From Ancylobacter sp. TS-1 (lineage in GTDB: Bacteria; Pseudomonadota; Alphaproteobacteria; Rhizobiales; Xanthobacteraceae), in assembly GCF_009223885.1 (NCBI RefSeq), contig NZ_CP045144.1, positions 1,302,001 to 1,366,000 on the forward strand: 64,000 nt of DNA, given 5' to 3'. The position numbers and the translations under genes are program-made. Position 1 is the first letter of the stretch. The number at the start of each line of letters is the position of its first letter. This document shows positions 8,432-17,876 of this stretch, piece by piece. Below the pieces are notes generated by a model. It saw nothing but the letters and a program-made list of their open reading frames with translations, ran no database searches and was not told where the DNA came from.

Positions 8432-9259
8432 ATGATCGAAGGTTGTCTTTTGCGCCTGCGGGCGGGCGGCGTGATCGCCGCGCTTCTCGCGGGGCTCGCC
8501 GTGGCTCCGGCCCATGCCGCGCCGTGCGGCAACGACGCGTCCGGCTTCGGCGCCTGGCTGCCCGCCTTCAAGCGCGAGGCGGCGGCGCAGGGCATCGCGC
8601 CGGGCACGTTGCGCGTGCTGGACGGTGTGACCTACGACACGCAGGTGATCCGCCTCGACCGCAACCAGAAGCATTTCAAGCAGAGCTTCGAGCAGTTCGC
8701 CGCCAACCGCATCAGCGCCGGGCGCATCGCCACCGGCAAGCAGAAGCTCAAGCAATATGCCTCGACACTCCAGCGCATCGAGCAGCGTTTCGGCGTGCCC
8801 GGCGAGGTGGTGGTGGCGATCTGGGGGCTGGAGACCGATTACGGCGTCAACCAGGGCAAGATGCCGATCCTGCGCTCGCTCTCCACCCTCGCCTATGACT
8901 GCCGGCGCACCGGCTTCTTCACCGCCCAGCTTCTCGATGCGCTGCGCATCTACCAGCGCGGCGACCTCACCCTCGACGAGATGCGCGGCGCATGGGCCGG
9001 CGAGATCGGCCAGACCCAGTTCATGGCCTCGTCCTATGTGAAGTTCGCGGTCGATTTCGACGGCAATGGCCGCGCCGACCTCGTGCGCAGCGCGCCCGAC
9101 GTGCTGGCCTCCACCGCCAACTACCTGCGCGGCTATGGCTGGCGCGCCGGCGCCGGCTGGGGACCGGGCGAGCCGAACTATCAGGCCCTGCTCGGCTGGA
9201 ACAAGGCCGAGGTCTATGCCCGCACCATCGGCCTGTTCGCCAGCAAGCTGCGCTCGTGA
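8432..9259 (+). CDS. Lytic murein transglycosylase, MltB/SLT_2 type
   Basis: A 275-residue periplasmic enzyme that cleaves the MurNAc-GlcNAc bond of peptidoglycan, leaving 1,6-anhydroMurNAc. A signal peptide covers about residues 1-30 (VIAALLAGLAVAPAHAA). The catalytic domain has WGLETDYG with the expected catalytic Glu134, the substrate motif GEIGQTQFMASSYVKFAVDFDGNGRADL and the closing YLRGYGW. It lacks the C-terminal peptidoglycan-binding domain present in the second MltB-type enzyme at 47775. GGGGGATTGGCG precedes the ATG at 8432. It follows the DUF3750 gene by 69 bp on the same strand. Confidence 0.92.
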   Translation: MIEGCLLRLRAGGVIAALLAGLAVAPAHAAPCGNDASGFGAWLPAFKREAAAQGIAPGTLRVLDGVTYDTQVIRLDRNQKHFKQSFEQFAANRISAGRIATGKQKLKQYASTLQRIEQRFGVPGEVVVAIWGLETDYGVNQGKMPILRSLSTLAYDCRRTGFFTAQLLDALRIYQRGDLTLDEMRGAWAGEIGQTQFMASSYVKFAVDFDGNGRADLVRSAPDVLASTANYLRGYGWRAGAGWGPGEPNYQALLGWNKAEVYARTIGLFASKLRS

Positions 9260-9501
9260 GTCCGGACGGCCGGCGCGCTCCCCTCGCTGACGGACGGCTG
9301 AACGGAGGACCGAGATCATGTTGCTCGGACGTCACGCTGTGCCACCGAAGCGCACGCAGCCGGCGCAGAGCGGGCGACCGCGCTTGACGTCATGGTTGTA
9401 GCGGTTCTTGACTTCACCTGAACGCGAGGCAAGGCGAACCTCGCCATTGTGGAACGTTGCGTAGGCTCCGCAGGGAGCCGCAGAAAGACTTGGGGGACGA
9501 C

Positions 9502-10224
9502 ATGAAGGCCTTGGCGATCGCTGGCACGCTGCTTCTTTCTTCCGGCGCCGCCTTCGCGGCGGACATGCCGCCGGCGCCCGCGCCGGTGCTCAAGGCGGCG
9601 GCCTACGCGCCCGCCTTCAGCTGGACCGGCCTCTATCTCGGCGGCCAGATCGGCTATGGCTGGGCGGACGCGGAGAGCTCCCTGTCGGTGCCCGGCAATC
9701 CCGACTATGCCACCTCATCGGGCAGCCCGAACGGCTTCTTCGGCGGCGGCTTCGTCGGCTACAATTACCAGTTCGCCTCCAATCTGGTCGTCGGCATCGA
9801 GGCGGACATCAACGGCGGAAACCTCAGCTCCTCCGATTCCGCCTCCGCCTTCGGCATCGACGTGTGGAATGTCACCGCGACGCACGAGCTTGAGTGGTTC
9901 GGCTCGGTGCGCGCGCGCGTCGGCTACGCCTTCGACCGCTTCCTGCCCTTCGTGACCGCCGGCTATGCCTTCGGCTCGACCACGACGACCTATGAGAACA
10001 ACGATCTGTACGGCGATCGGGTCTCCCCCTCGGAGAACGTGTCGGGCTGGACCATCGGCGGCGGCCTCGAATATGCGGTCACCGACAACATCCTGGCGCG
10101 CATCGAGTATCGCTACACCGACTACGGCGACTCGTCCTCCTACCTGCCCTACTACTACTCGCTGACGGTGGACCACGCCTACACCACCAACGACGTGCGC
10201 GTCGGCCTCAGCTACAAGTTCTGA
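9502..10224 (+). CDS. Outer-membrane beta-barrel protein, Omp25/31 (RopB-like) family
   Basis: A 240-residue outer-membrane protein. A signal peptide (residues 1-20, ending AFA-AD) is followed by the family hallmark FSWTGLYLGGQIGYGW and alternating beta strands. GGGFVGYNYQFASNLVVGIEADI is conserved, and the C-terminal strand ends VRVGLSYKF with the terminal Phe needed for Bam-mediated insertion. The start follows GGGGGAC. These 8-strand barrels are abundant structural surface proteins in Hyphomicrobiales. A paralogue with the same architecture lies at 31568. The 242 bp upstream hold TTGAC-like boxes but no promoter I would commit to. Confidence 0.92.
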   Translation: MKALAIAGTLLLSSGAAFAADMPPAPAPVLKAAAYAPAFSWTGLYLGGQIGYGWADAESSLSVPGNPDYATSSGSPNGFFGGGFVGYNYQFASNLVVGIEADINGGNLSSSDSASAFGIDVWNVTATHELEWFGSVRARVGYAFDRFLPFVTAGYAFGSTTTTYENNDLYGDRVSPSENVSGWTIGGGLEYAVTDNILARIEYRYTDYGDSSSYLPYYYSLTVDHAYTTNDVRVGLSYKF

Positions 10225-10338
10225 CGCTTCGGCGCGGGACCCACGGTCCCCGCCCACAGCCGTTGCGCGGATTTTCACATTGCGGGGGGAGGTGGCGGCC
10301 GGCAGTTTGCCGACGCCACTTTCCCCCGCAGGTGTTTC

Positions 10339-11970
10339 ATGTCCGCCGTCAGCCCCGCCTCCCCCGAAACCTACGACTACATCGTGGTCGGCGCCGGCTC
10401 GGCGGGCTGCGTGCTGGCCAACCGGCTTTCCGCCGATCCCCGCAACCGCGTGCTGGTGCTGGAAGCGGGCGGGCGCGACAACTGGATCTGGTTTCACATC
10501 CCGGTCGGCTATCTCTTCGCCATCGGCAATCCGCGCGCCGACTGGTGCTTCAAGACCGAGGCCGAGGCCGGGCTGAACGGGCGCGCGCTGAACTATCCCC
10601 GCGGCAAGACCATCGGCGGCTCCTCCGCCATCAACGCCATGATCTACATGCGCGGCCAGGCGGGCGATTACGACCACTGGCGCCAGCTCGGCCTCGCCGG
10701 CTGGGGCTGGGACGACGTGCTGCCCGTCTTCAAGCGCCATGAGGACCATTATCTCGGCGCCGGCGCCTTCCACGGTGCGGGCGGCGAATGGCGGGTCGAG
10801 TTCCCCCGCCTCACCTGGAAGCTGCTCGACGAGGTGCGCGAAGCCGCCCGGCAGGCCGGCATCGCGCCGATCCCTGATTTCAACACCGGCGATAATGAGG
10901 GCTCGTCCTATTTCCAGGTCAACCAGAAGCGCGGCTTCCGCTGGAGCGCCGCGCGCGGCTTCCTCAAGCCCGTGCTGTCGCGCCCGAATCTGCGCCTCGA
11001 GACCGGCGCGCGCACCGAGCGCGTGCTGGTGGAGAACGGCCGCGCCGTCGGCGTCGCCTATGTGAAGGACGGCGTGCGCCATGTGGCGCGGGCGCGCGGC
11101 GAGGTCATCCTCGCCTCCGGCGCCATCGGCTCGCCGCATCTGCTCAAGCTGTCCGGCATCGGCCCGGGCGCCGAGCTTTCCGAGCACGGCATCCCCGTTG
11201 TGCTGGACCGGCCCGGCGTCGGCGCCAATTTGCAGGACCATCTGCAACTGCGGATGATCTACAAGGTCTCCGGCGTGCCGACGCTGAACGAGCAGTACCA
11301 TTCGCTGTTCGGCCGCGCGAAAATGGGGCTCGACTTCGCCCTGTTCCAGCGCGGGCCGCTGACCATGGCGCCCTCGCAGCTCGGCATCTTCACCCGCTCG
11401 CGGGCGGAGATCGAGCGCGCCGACCTCGAATTCCACGTGCAGCCGCTCTCGCTCGGCAAGTTCGGCGAGCCGCTGCACCGCTTCCCCGCCTTCACCATGA
11501 GCGTGTGCAATCTGCGCCCGACCAGCCGGGGCAGCCTGACGCTGGCAAGCGCGGACGCGGCCGCTGCCCCGCGCATCCGGCCGAACTACCTCGCCACCGA
11601 GGAGGACCGCCGCGTCGCCGCCGACAGCATCCGCGTCGCCCGCCGCATCGTCGGCCAGCCGGCGCTGGCGCCCTACGCGCCGGAGGAATTCCTGCCCGGC
11701 GCCGCCTTCGACGACAGCGAGGAAGCTCTGGCGCGCGCCGCCGGCGACATCGGCACGACGATCTTCCATCCCGTCGGCACGGCGAAGATGGGCCTTGCCT
11801 CCGATCCGATGGCGGTGGTCGACGAGCGGCTGCGGGTGTTCGGCATTGGCGGGCTGCGGGTGGCCGACGCCTCCATCATGCCGACGCTGGTCTCCGGCAA
11901 CACCAATTCGCCGACCATCATGATCGCCGACAAGGCGGCCGGGATGATTCTCGAGGACGGGCGGGGGTAG
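10339..11970 (+). CDS. GMC-family flavin oxidoreductase (choline/alcohol dehydrogenase-like)
   Basis: A 543-residue FAD-dependent dehydrogenase. The dinucleotide motif VVGAGSAGCVLANRL (about residues 17-31) is followed by GMC signature 1, PRGKTIGGSSAINAMIYMRG, signature 2, GAIGSPHLLKLSGIGP, and the C-terminal catalytic pair: His in FHPVGTAKMG and Asn in SGNTNSPTIMIADKAA. Such enzymes oxidise primary alcohols or choline, passing electrons to quinone or oxygen; the substrate cannot be deduced. It has no signal peptide and no betaine-aldehyde dehydrogenase or betI neighbour, which argues against a dedicated choline-betaine role. Followed by a palindromic repeat element. Confidence 0.9.
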   Translation: MSAVSPASPETYDYIVVGAGSAGCVLANRLSADPRNRVLVLEAGGRDNWIWFHIPVGYLFAIGNPRADWCFKTEAEAGLNGRALNYPRGKTIGGSSAINAMIYMRGQAGDYDHWRQLGLAGWGWDDVLPVFKRHEDHYLGAGAFHGAGGEWRVEFPRLTWKLLDEVREAARQAGIAPIPDFNTGDNEGSSYFQVNQKRGFRWSAARGFLKPVLSRPNLRLETGARTERVLVENGRAVGVAYVKDGVRHVARARGEVILASGAIGSPHLLKLSGIGPGAELSEHGIPVVLDRPGVGANLQDHLQLRMIYKVSGVPTLNEQYHSLFGRAKMGLDFALFQRGPLTMAPSQLGIFTRSRAEIERADLEFHVQPLSLGKFGEPLHRFPAFTMSVCNLRPTSRGSLTLASADAAAAPRIRPNYLATEEDRRVAADSIRVARRIVGQPALAPYAPEEFLPGAAFDDSEEALARAAGDIGTTIFHPVGTAKMGLASDPMAVVDERLRVFGIGGLRVADASIMPTLVSGNTNSPTIMIADKAAGMILEDGRG

Positions 11971-12001
11971 TTGCCGGCCCTTCCGGGAAGGCCGGATCAA
12001 C

Positions 12002-12115
12002 CTCCCTCTCCCCGTCGGGGAGAGGTGGCCCGCGAAGCGGGTCGGTGAGGGGCCATAGTCCGGCGAGCTTTAGAATCCCCCTCACCCCACCCCTCTCCCC
12101 GACGGGGAGAGGGAG
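12002..12115. repeat. Palindromic repeat element, family A, copy 1
   Basis: Two copies of a 21-bp palindrome (arms CCTCTCCCCG and CGGGGAGAGG around one base, at 12005-12025 and 12092-12112) are arranged head to head. Each has an adjoining arm (TGAGGGG or CCCCTCA) and the left one has an inner hairpin GCCCGC-GAA-GCGGGT. The element fills the gap between convergent genes. The same sequences recur at 22373 and 24181, so this is a dispersed REP/BIME-like element. Confidence 0.85.
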
Positions 12116-12155
12116 CGACCACCTTCATGTGGGCCGGCAGCCTTGCCGAGATCTC

Positions 12156-13073
12156 CTACGGCGCCAGCACCACCTGCCGGCAGGCTTCGGGCAGTTCCTT
12201 CATCAGCATGGGCGGCTTGGGCTTGGGGGGCGTCGCCGGCGGCTTCGGGTTGATATTGCCCTCGGAGAACCACCAGTCCAGCTCCTTGCCGCAGCCCTCG
12301 CCCGGCGTCACCGGGTCCTGCGCCCGGCAGTCCGGCGCCCCGCCGGGGCAGGAGAGCCGCACATGCATGTGGTAGTCGTGCCCCCAATAGGGCCGCACCT
12401 TCTGCAGCCAGGCGCGATCGCCCTTCGCATCCCGGCACAGCGCCTTCTTGATGGCCGCGTTCACCAGCACCCGCTCGACCTCGCCGTCCTGCGCCGCCGC
12501 CCGGATCACCGCGATGTGCGAGGGCGTCCACACCGCCGCGTCGACGTCGCGCCGGTCCTTGCGCACTACCATGGTGGCGGAAATCTTCTCGCGCTCCTCG
12601 CGGGTGAATTCGCGCTTCGGCATCGGGGTGAGCCAGATGTCGGCGTCGAGGCCGATCTGATGCGAGGCATGGCCGCTCACCATCGGCCCGCCGCGCGGCT
12701 GCGAGAGATCGCCGACCAGAATTCCCGGCCATTGCGAGACTGTGGGCACGGCGGCGGAGAAGCGCTCCAGAAAGGCGATGAGGTTCGGATGACCCCAGTT
12801 GCGGTTGCGCGACAGGCGCATCGCCTGCCAGGTCTGCCCATTCACCGGCAGCGCCTCGGCGCCGGCAAGGCAGCCCTTGGAATAGAAGCCGATGGCGCGC
12901 GCCTCCAGCGGAGCGGGTTTCTTCAGCGCGCCGAAGACCTGCTTGGCGGGCGTCTCGCCGAGCCGGGCCGGATCGACCTGCTGGGCAAGGGCGCCGCCGG
13001 CGGCCACGAGGCACAGGCCGGCAAGCACGCCCGCCAGCGCCGCCGCGCCCGCCCTGCCCCGCCGCGCGCCCAT
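12156..13073 (-). CDS. mepA: Penicillin-insensitive murein endopeptidase MepA
   Basis: A 305-residue periplasmic LAS-type zinc endopeptidase that cuts D-alanyl-meso-DAP cross-links in peptidoglycan. A signal peptide occupies about residues 7-30. The zinc ligands are visible: GHASHQIGLDAD with His138 and Asp145 spaced as in the E. coli enzyme, and the second motif HDYHMHVRLSCP. The C-terminus is a Pro/Lys-rich tail. The ATG at 13073 starts right before the signal peptide, 8 bp after the stop of the L,D-transpeptidase gene, so the two are probably co-transcribed and work together in remodelling cross-links. Confidence 0.93.
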   Translation of the reverse strand: MGARRGRAGAAALAGVLAGLCLVAAGGALAQQVDPARLGETPAKQVFGALKKPAPLEARAIGFYSKGCLAGAEALPVNGQTWQAMRLSRNRNWGHPNLIAFLERFSAAVPTVSQWPGILVGDLSQPRGGPMVSGHASHQIGLDADIWLTPMPKREFTREEREKISATMVVRKDRRDVDAAVWTPSHIAVIRAAAQDGEVERVLVNAAIKKALCRDAKGDRAWLQKVRPYWGHDYHMHVRLSCPGGAPDCRAQDPVTPGEGCGKELDWWFSEGNINPKPPATPPKPKPPMLMKELPEACRQVVLAP

Positions 13074-13081
13074 GGCGCGCC

Positions 13082-14101
13082 TCAGCTCGCCGCCTGGGAC
13101 AGGATGACGAAATCCTTGTCCGAGCGGGTATCCGGCGTGGCGGAGAGATCGGTGATGAACAGCGTCGAGCCGGGCACCAGCAGCTTGGCAAGCTGCTGGT
13201 TCGCCGCCGCCGCGACGGTCACGCGGTCGATGGCGCTCGCGGCCTTGCCGCCGGCCGCTCCGTTGCCCTCGAAGGACAGCGCCGTCCACGAGACCTCGCC
13301 GCCCACGCTCTTGAGCACATAGACGACATTGCCCAGCGGGGTCTGCGGGTCCTTGATGGTGACGGGCGCGGTGAAGGCGGTGGCGCCGTCCTTGATGACG
13401 GTGAGCGCCTTGTCGGCGCCGCTGATGATCATCGCCACCGCGTCCTGCGCCGGATCGGGCGCCGCCGCCGTGTCGGGCGTGCCGTTGGCATTCTTGGGGT
13501 CGTCCTTCTGGATCGCGACGGTCGCGTCGGCCGGCATGACGAGGCCGGGATGCAGCACGTCGAGCGGCTGCGAGTGCGAATCCGCGATGATGACCGGCGT
13601 GCCGTAATGGGTGACGGCGAAGAGCAGCTTGGAGAACGCCAGCGGCAGGTGCACGCAGCCATGCGAGGACGGGTAGCCCGGCAGCCCGCCGGCATGCAGC
13701 GCCACACCCGACCAGGTGAGCCGCTCGGTGAAGGGCATGGAGGCGTCGTCATAGATCGAGGAATGGTGGTCCACGTCCTTCTGCAGGATGGTGAACACCC
13801 CGACCGGGGTCTCGTGGCCCGCCTTGCCGGTCGAGCAGGTCGACACGCCGATGCGCACCCCGTTGCGGTAGACATAGCAGCGCTGGTCGGGCAGCGAGAC
13901 GATGATGGCGACGAAGCCCTCCGGCGCGCGGTCCGGGTACCACACATACTGGCCGGGCTTGAGCGCATCGACCTCGGTCTCCTGCGCGCGGGCGCGGCGG
14001 GCGTCGAGCACCCCCGCGCCCAGCACCAGCGCCGCGGCGGAGCCGGCGAGCCGAAGGACGCTGCGGCGGCTGGCGGCGAAGGGGTCGGCTTCGCGGGTCA
14101 T
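13082..14101 (-). CDS. L,D-transpeptidase (YkuD domain), Tat-exported
   Basis: A 339-residue enzyme forming 3-3 cross-links in peptidoglycan or attaching outer-membrane proteins to it. The N-terminus carries a twin-arginine motif SRRSVLRLAG (residues 11-20) before a hydrophobic stretch and AQA-type cleavage site. The YkuD domain spans about residues 60-190 with His136 in VALHAGGLPGYP and the catalytic Cys149 in SSHGCVHLP. The C-terminal 150 residues form a separate domain of unknown function, Ala/Asp-rich, with beta strands. Start 14101 gives the Tat signal; the longer frame to 14701 is antisense to the PRC-barrel gene. It precedes mepA by 8 bp. Confidence 0.9.
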   Translation of the reverse strand: MTREADPFAASRRSVLRLAGSAAALVLGAGVLDARRARAQETEVDALKPGQYVWYPDRAPEGFVAIIVSLPDQRCYVYRNGVRIGVSTCSTGKAGHETPVGVFTILQKDVDHHSSIYDDASMPFTERLTWSGVALHAGGLPGYPSSHGCVHLPLAFSKLLFAVTHYGTPVIIADSHSQPLDVLHPGLVMPADATVAIQKDDPKNANGTPDTAAAPDPAQDAVAMIISGADKALTVIKDGATAFTAPVTIKDPQTPLGNVVYVLKSVGGEVSWTALSFEGNGAAGGKAASAIDRVTVAAAANQQLAKLLVPGSTLFITDLSATPDTRSDKDFVILSQAAS

Positions 14102-14275
14102 GGCGTGATTCTCCTCGGTCGGCCGCGCGAAGATATCGGCCGGCGCGGCCCGGCGCCACCCGCCCGCCGGACGTCCGTCCCCCGCCCCGCCCCCGCCGCG
14201 ATACCGGCGGCGCCGGCCAATATGCCGGCAGGGAAAATTTCTTCGCCGACACGGCGGTTTACCACCGTCGCCGGC

Positions 14276-14301
14276 GGAACTCCCACGCGGGACCGGACGT
14301 T
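14276..14301 (+). promoter_or_regulatory. EcfG-type general stress promoter upstream of PRC-barrel gene
   Basis: GGAAC (14276-14280), 17 bp, CGTT (14298-14301) matches the alphaproteobacterial EcfG/RpoE2 consensus GGAAC-N16/17-CGTT exactly. The distance from CGTT to the ATG is 37 bp, leaving room for GGGAGG at 14324. Confidence 0.7.
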
Positions 14302-14338
14302 CTCCCCCCGACACGCAACGGACAAGGGAGGCTAGAAA

Positions 14339-14722
14339 ATGCAAAGCACGCAGCACAATCTCGACGCGCGCGAGACCCGCACGCTGATCGGCAGCGACAA
14401 GGTCGAAGGCACCGCCGTCTACCGCCCGAACGGCGATCGGATCGGGTCCATCGCCCGCGTCATGATCGACAAGCTCAGCGGCCAAAGCGCCTATGCGGTG
14501 ATGAGCTTCGGCGGCTTCCTCGGCTTCGGCGAGGACTATTACCCGCTGCCGTGGTCGCTGCTGAAATATGACGAGGCCCTCGACGGCTACGTCGTCGACA
14601 TCACCGAGGAGCAGCTCAGCGGCGCCCCGCACCATGCCAGCGCCGACGAGCGCTCCTGGCAGGACCGCGACTGGGACCGCAAGGTCAACGACTACTACCA
14701 TGTGCCGCCCTACGTCATCTGA
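14339..14722 (+). CDS. PRC-barrel domain protein
   Basis: A 127-residue soluble protein. Residues about 12-85 form a PRC-barrel: LIGSDKVEGTAVYRPNGDRIGSIARVMIDK, then AVMSFGGFLGFGEDYYPLPW, a pattern shared by many small stress-induced alphaproteobacterial proteins related to the photosynthetic H-subunit barrel. The C-terminal third is acidic and aromatic (RSWQDRDWDRKVNDYYHVP). It has its own EcfG-type promoter 37 bp upstream, a clear ribosome site GGGAGG and an intrinsic terminator 26 bp after the stop. It is therefore a monocistronic gene, probably of the general stress response. Biochemical function unknown. Confidence 0.88.
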   Translation: MQSTQHNLDARETRTLIGSDKVEGTAVYRPNGDRIGSIARVMIDKLSGQSAYAVMSFGGFLGFGEDYYPLPWSLLKYDEALDGYVVDITEEQLSGAPHHASADERSWQDRDWDRKVNDYYHVPPYVI

Positions 14723-14748
14723 CGCGGGCGAGGCTTCGTACAGACGGG

Positions 14749-14775
14749 AAGGCCGGGCGCAAGCCCGGCCTTTTT
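14749..14775 (+). terminator. Rho-independent terminator after PRC-barrel gene
   Basis: AAGGCCGGGC, loop GCAA, GCCCGGCCTT, followed by a run of T (TTTTT in total). It is a textbook intrinsic terminator 26 bp past the stop codon, ahead of the convergent DUF1508 gene. Confidence 0.9.
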
Positions 14776-14812
14776 CATGCGTGCGGGAATGTGGCGGGCA
14801 AAGCCGGCCGGC

Positions 14813-14998
14813 TCATTCCTTGGTGGTGTCCTCGGTCTCCGCGCCCGGCGCGTTCTTCTTGATCGACTCGATCGCGCTCAGGGCCGAGGCCTTGGCCTTG
14901 TAGCCCTCCGACGAGAACATCGCCTCGCCATTGGACGCGCGGAAGCGGAAGCGGAACTCGCCGGCCTTGTCCTTGTAGACTTCGAATTTGTACGCCAT
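14813..14998 (-). CDS. DUF1508 (YegP-like) small protein
   Basis: A 61-residue protein consisting of one DUF1508 unit: MAYKFEVYKDKAGEFRFRFR, then ASNGEAMFSSEGYKAKASAL and the closing AIESIKKNAP. The fold is a small beta-alpha sandwich, usually present as one or two copies; function unknown. The frame continues upstream into antisense lepA, but the ATG at 14998 gives the exact domain start and follows GGGGATG. It follows lepA by 70 bp on the same strand and has an acidic C-terminal tail (ETEDTTKE). A weak EcfG-like promoter lies in the gap. Confidence 0.88.
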   Translation of the reverse strand: MAYKFEVYKDKAGEFRFRFRASNGEAMFSSEGYKAKASALSAIESIKKNAPGAETEDTTKE

Positions 14999-15042
14999 CT
15001 GCGGCATCCCCGTTGAAGCTGGACAAGGCCATGTCAGCACGA

Positions 15043-15068
15043 AACGGCCGGCGTGGGTAGCGGGTGCC
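15043..15068 (-). promoter_or_regulatory. Weak EcfG-like promoter for DUF1508 gene
   Basis: On the minus strand GGCAC (one mismatch to GGAAC), 17 bp, CGTT. It occupies exactly the gap after lepA and lies 44 bp from the DUF1508 start, a layout like the stronger sites in this window. Tentative. Confidence 0.3.
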
Positions 15069-16874
15069 TCAGTCGTCGACCTTGAGCGCGGCGATGAAGG
15101 CTTCCTGCGGGATCTCCACCCTGCCGAACTGGCGCATCTTCTTCTTGCCCTCCTTCTGCTTGTCCAGAAGCTTGCGCTTGCGGGAGATGTCGCCGCCATA
15201 GCACTTGGCGGTGACGTCCTTGCGCAGGGCCTTGATGGTCTCGCGGGCAATGATCTTGGCGCCGATCGAGGCCTGGATCGGAATCTGGAACAGATGCTGC
15301 GGGATCAGATCCTTCAGCTTCTCGCACATCGCCCGGCCGCGATATTCGGCGCGGGTGCGGTGCACCAGCATGGAGAGCGCGTCCACCGGCTCGGCATTGA
15401 CGAGGATCGACATCTTCACAAGGTCGCCGACGCGGTAGTCGGTGATCTGGTAGTCGAAGGAGGCATAGCCCTTCGAGATCGACTTCAGCCGATCATAGAA
15501 ATCGAACACCACCTCGTTGAGCGGCAGGTCATAGGTGAGCATGGCGCGCGCGCCGACATAGGTCAGCTCGATCTGGCTGCCGCGCCGGTCCTGGCACAGC
15601 TTGATCACCGAGCCGAGATAGTCGTCCGGGGTCAGGATGGTGGCGCGGATCCACGGCTCGCGGATTTCCTTGATCTTGATCACATCCGGCATGTCGGCCG
15701 GGTTGTGCATGTCGATCACGCTGCCATCGTTCATCTCGATCTCGTAGATGACCGAGGGGGCGGTGGCGATGAGGTCGAGATTGAACTCGCGCTCCAGCCG
15801 CTCCTGGATGATCTCCAGATGCAGCAGGCCGAGGAACCCGCAGCGGAAGCCGAAGCCGAGCGCGGCGCTGGTCTCCATCTCGAAGGAGAAGCTGGCGTCG
15901 TTCAGACGCAGCTTGCCCATGGCGGCGCGCAGATCCTCGAAATCGGCGGCATCGACCGGGAACAGGCCGCAGAACACCACCGGCTGCGCCGGCTTGAAGC
16001 CCGGCAGCGCTTCGGAGGTCGGGCGCTTCTCGTCGGTGATGGTGTCGCCGACGCGGGTGTCCGCCACTTCCTTGATCGAACCGGTGAGGAAGCCGATCTC
16101 GCCGGTGCCGAGCTCCGCCATCACGGTGAGCTTGGGGGTGAACACGCCGACCCGGTCCACCTCGTAGACGGCGCCGGTCTGCATCATCTTGATGCGCATG
16201 CCCTTCTTCATCACGCCGTCGACGATGCGCACCAGCACGACGACGCCGAGATAGACGTCGTACCAGCTATCGACCAGCAGCGCCTTCAGCGGCGCTTCGC
16301 GGTCGCCCCTGGGCGGCGGCAGGCGGGTGACGATGGCCTCCAGCACATCGGGAATGCCGATGCCGGTCTTGGCCGAGATGAGGATGGCCTGCGAGGCATC
16401 GAGGCCGATCACGTCCTCGATCTGCGCTTTGACCTTTTCCGGCTCGGCGGCCGGCAGGTCGACCTTGTTGAGGACCGGCACGATCTCGTGATTGTTGTCG
16501 ATGGCCTGGTAGACGTTGGCCAGTGTCTGCGCCTCGACGCCCTGTGAGGCGTCGACCACCAGCAGCGAGCCCTCGACGGCGGCCAGCGAGCGGTTCACCT
16601 CATAGGCGAAGTCGACATGGCCGGGCGTGTCGATGAGGTTGAGGACGTAGTCCTTGCCGTCCTTGGCCGTGTAGGACAGCCGCACCGTCTGCGCCTTGAT
16701 GGTGATGCCGCGCTCGCGCTCGATATCCATGCTGTCGAGCACCTGCTCCGACATCTCACGCTCGGACAGGCCGCCCGTGATCTGGATCAGGCGGTCGGCG
16801 AGGGTCGACTTCCCATGGTCGATATGGGCGACGATGGAGAAGTTGCGGATGTTGGCGATCGGCTCGGTGCTCAT
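15069..16874 (-). CDS. lepA: Translation elongation factor 4 (LepA)
   Basis: A 601-residue ribosome-associated GTPase that affects back-translocation and ribosome biogenesis under stress. The G domain has AHIDHGKST (G1), [12 protein letters not shown] (G2), DTPGHVDF (G3), NKVDLPAA (G4) and SAKTG (G5). The domain II/III blocks follow, including [11 protein letters not shown]. The unique C-terminal domain ends [23 protein letters not shown], the diagnostic LepA tail. Length is standard. The ATG at 16874 gives [21 protein letters not shown]. The gene is divergent from a metallo-hydrolase gene 114 bp away. Confidence 0.98.
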   Translation of the reverse strand: MSTEPIANIRNFSIVAHIDHGKSTLADRLIQITGGLSEREMSEQVLDSMDIERERGITIKAQTVRLSYTAKDGKDYVLNLIDTPGHVDFAYEVNRSLAAVEGSLLVVDASQGVEAQTLANVYQAIDNNHEIVPVLNKVDLPAAEPEKVKAQIEDVIGLDASQAILISAKTGIGIPDVLEAIVTRLPPPRGDREAPLKALLVDSWYDVYLGVVVLVRIVDGVMKKGMRIKMMQTGAVYEVDRVGVFTPKLTVMAELGTGEIGFLTGSIKEVADTRVGDTITDEKRPTSEALPGFKPAQPVVFCGLFPVDAADFEDLRAAMGKLRLNDASFSFEMETSAALGFGFRCGFLGLLHLEIIQERLEREFNLDLIATAPSVIYEIEMNDGSVIDMHNPADMPDVIKIKEIREPWIRATILTPDDYLGSVIKLCQDRRGSQIELTYVGARAMLTYDLPLNEVVFDFYDRLKSISKGYASFDYQITDYRVGDLVKMSILVNAEPVDALSMLVHRTRAEYRGRAMCEKLKDLIPQHLFQIPIQASIGAKIIARETIKALRKDVTAKCYGGDISRKRKLLDKQKEGKKKMRQFGRVEIPQEAFIAALKVDD

Positions 16875-16988
16875 GGGTCGCGGGATAGCATTGGCGCCGT
16901 TACGCCACAAGGCGGCACGCCGGCCCGCGCCTTGCGCGCCGGCATATGTTCGACCACATTCCGCCCGCCTGCCCTCCGAGGAACCCCC

Positions 16989-17624
16989 ATGCCCGATCTG
17001 AAGGTCGCCATCGTCCCCGTCACCCCGTTCCAGCAGAACTGCTCCATCGTCTGGGACGAGACCACGAAGCGGGGGGCGGTGATCGACCCGGGCGGCGACA
17101 TTGCGCGCATCCTCGCCGCGCTGGAGGAACTCGAGGTCAATGCCGAGAAGATCGTGCTCACCCATGGCCATATCGACCATGCCGCCGGCGCCGCCGAGCT
17201 TGCCGAGACGCTGAAGATTCCGGTCGAGGGCCCGCATGAGGGCGACAAGTTCCTGCTCGACAACCTGCCCGCCGACGGCGTGCGCACCGGCATCCCCGGC
17301 CGCGCGGTGACGCCGGACCGCTGGTTGGACGAGGGCGACACGGTGGACATCGGCGGCATCGTCTTCGACGTGCTGCACGTGCCCGGCCACACGCCCGGCC
17401 ATATCGTGCTGGTGCACAAGCCGGCCGACTTCGCCATCGTCGGCGACACGCTGTTCCAGCGCTCGGTCGGGCGCACCGACTTCCCCTATGGCGACCACGC
17501 ACTGCTGATCGCGGGCATCAAGACCAAGCTGCTGCCGCTCGGCGACGGCGTCACCGTCCTGCCCGGTCATGGCAACGCCTCGACCATCGGCGAGGAAAAG
17601 CGCACCAACCCCTTCCTGCGCTGA
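16989..17624 (+). CDS. Metallo-beta-lactamase-fold hydrolase, glyoxalase II-like (YcbL type)
   Basis: A 211-residue cytoplasmic hydrolase. The metal-binding motif [10 protein letters not shown] (HxHxDH, about residues 58-67) and later ligands [16 protein letters not shown] and LPGHG are complete, so two metals should bind. It is shorter than true GloB and lacks the C-terminal glutathione-binding domain, matching the YcbL class, which shows modest thioester hydrolase activity on S-lactoylglutathione. The physiological substrate is unknown. The start at 16989 gives [18 protein letters not shown], the usual N-terminus of the class. It stands alone, divergent from lepA. Confidence 0.9.
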   Translation: MPDLKVAIVPVTPFQQNCSIVWDETTKRGAVIDPGGDIARILAALEELEVNAEKIVLTHGHIDHAAGAAELAETLKIPVEGPHEGDKFLLDNLPADGVRTGIPGRAVTPDRWLDEGDTVDIGGIVFDVLHVPGHTPGHIVLVHKPADFAIVGDTLFQRSVGRTDFPYGDHALLIAGIKTKLLPLGDGVTVLPGHGNASTIGEEKRTNPFLR

Positions 17625-17661
17625 GGGCCGCGTCCGCTCCGCCGACGATCCCGGCGCCTGC

Positions 17662-17774
17662 CCGTCATCCCGGCCTAGCTGTCATCCCGGACGGCCGCAG
17701 GCCGATCCGGGATCGCGTGGACCTGTATGCGATCCCGGCTCTACGCGGCTGCGCCGCTTCGGCCGGGATGACGG
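17662..17774. repeat. Interspersed repeat, GTCATCCCGG family (B), copy 1
   Basis: Several GTCATCCCGG / CCGGGATGAC half-sites are arranged as nested inverted repeats, including GGCCGCAGGCC and GATCCGGGATCGC. It occupies most of the 252-bp gap between the two metallo-hydrolase genes. A related element is at 18731 and a single hairpin at 3269. Confidence 0.8.
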
Positions 17775-17876
17775 CGCGACGGGACCGATTGCCTAAGGGA
17801 AGCGCCACGATTTCGTTACTCGCGCCGCGCCGCAGCACGACGGATGATGCCGGGACAGCCGCCCCGGAGTCCCGTG

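Noticed and set aside
9447-9472. GGAAC upstream of the outer-membrane barrel gene as another EcfG promoter
   Set aside because: The sequence 16-17 bp downstream is not CGTT or close to it.
9715-12000. A 761-codon open frame on the minus strand across the outer-membrane barrel and GMC genes
   Set aside because: It is antisense to two well-supported genes, rich in Arg, Gly, Ala, His and Asp as typical of GC-driven shadow frames, and shows no domain. Many similar long frames (for example 33397-35265 plus and 15069-17570 upstream part) were left out for the same reason.
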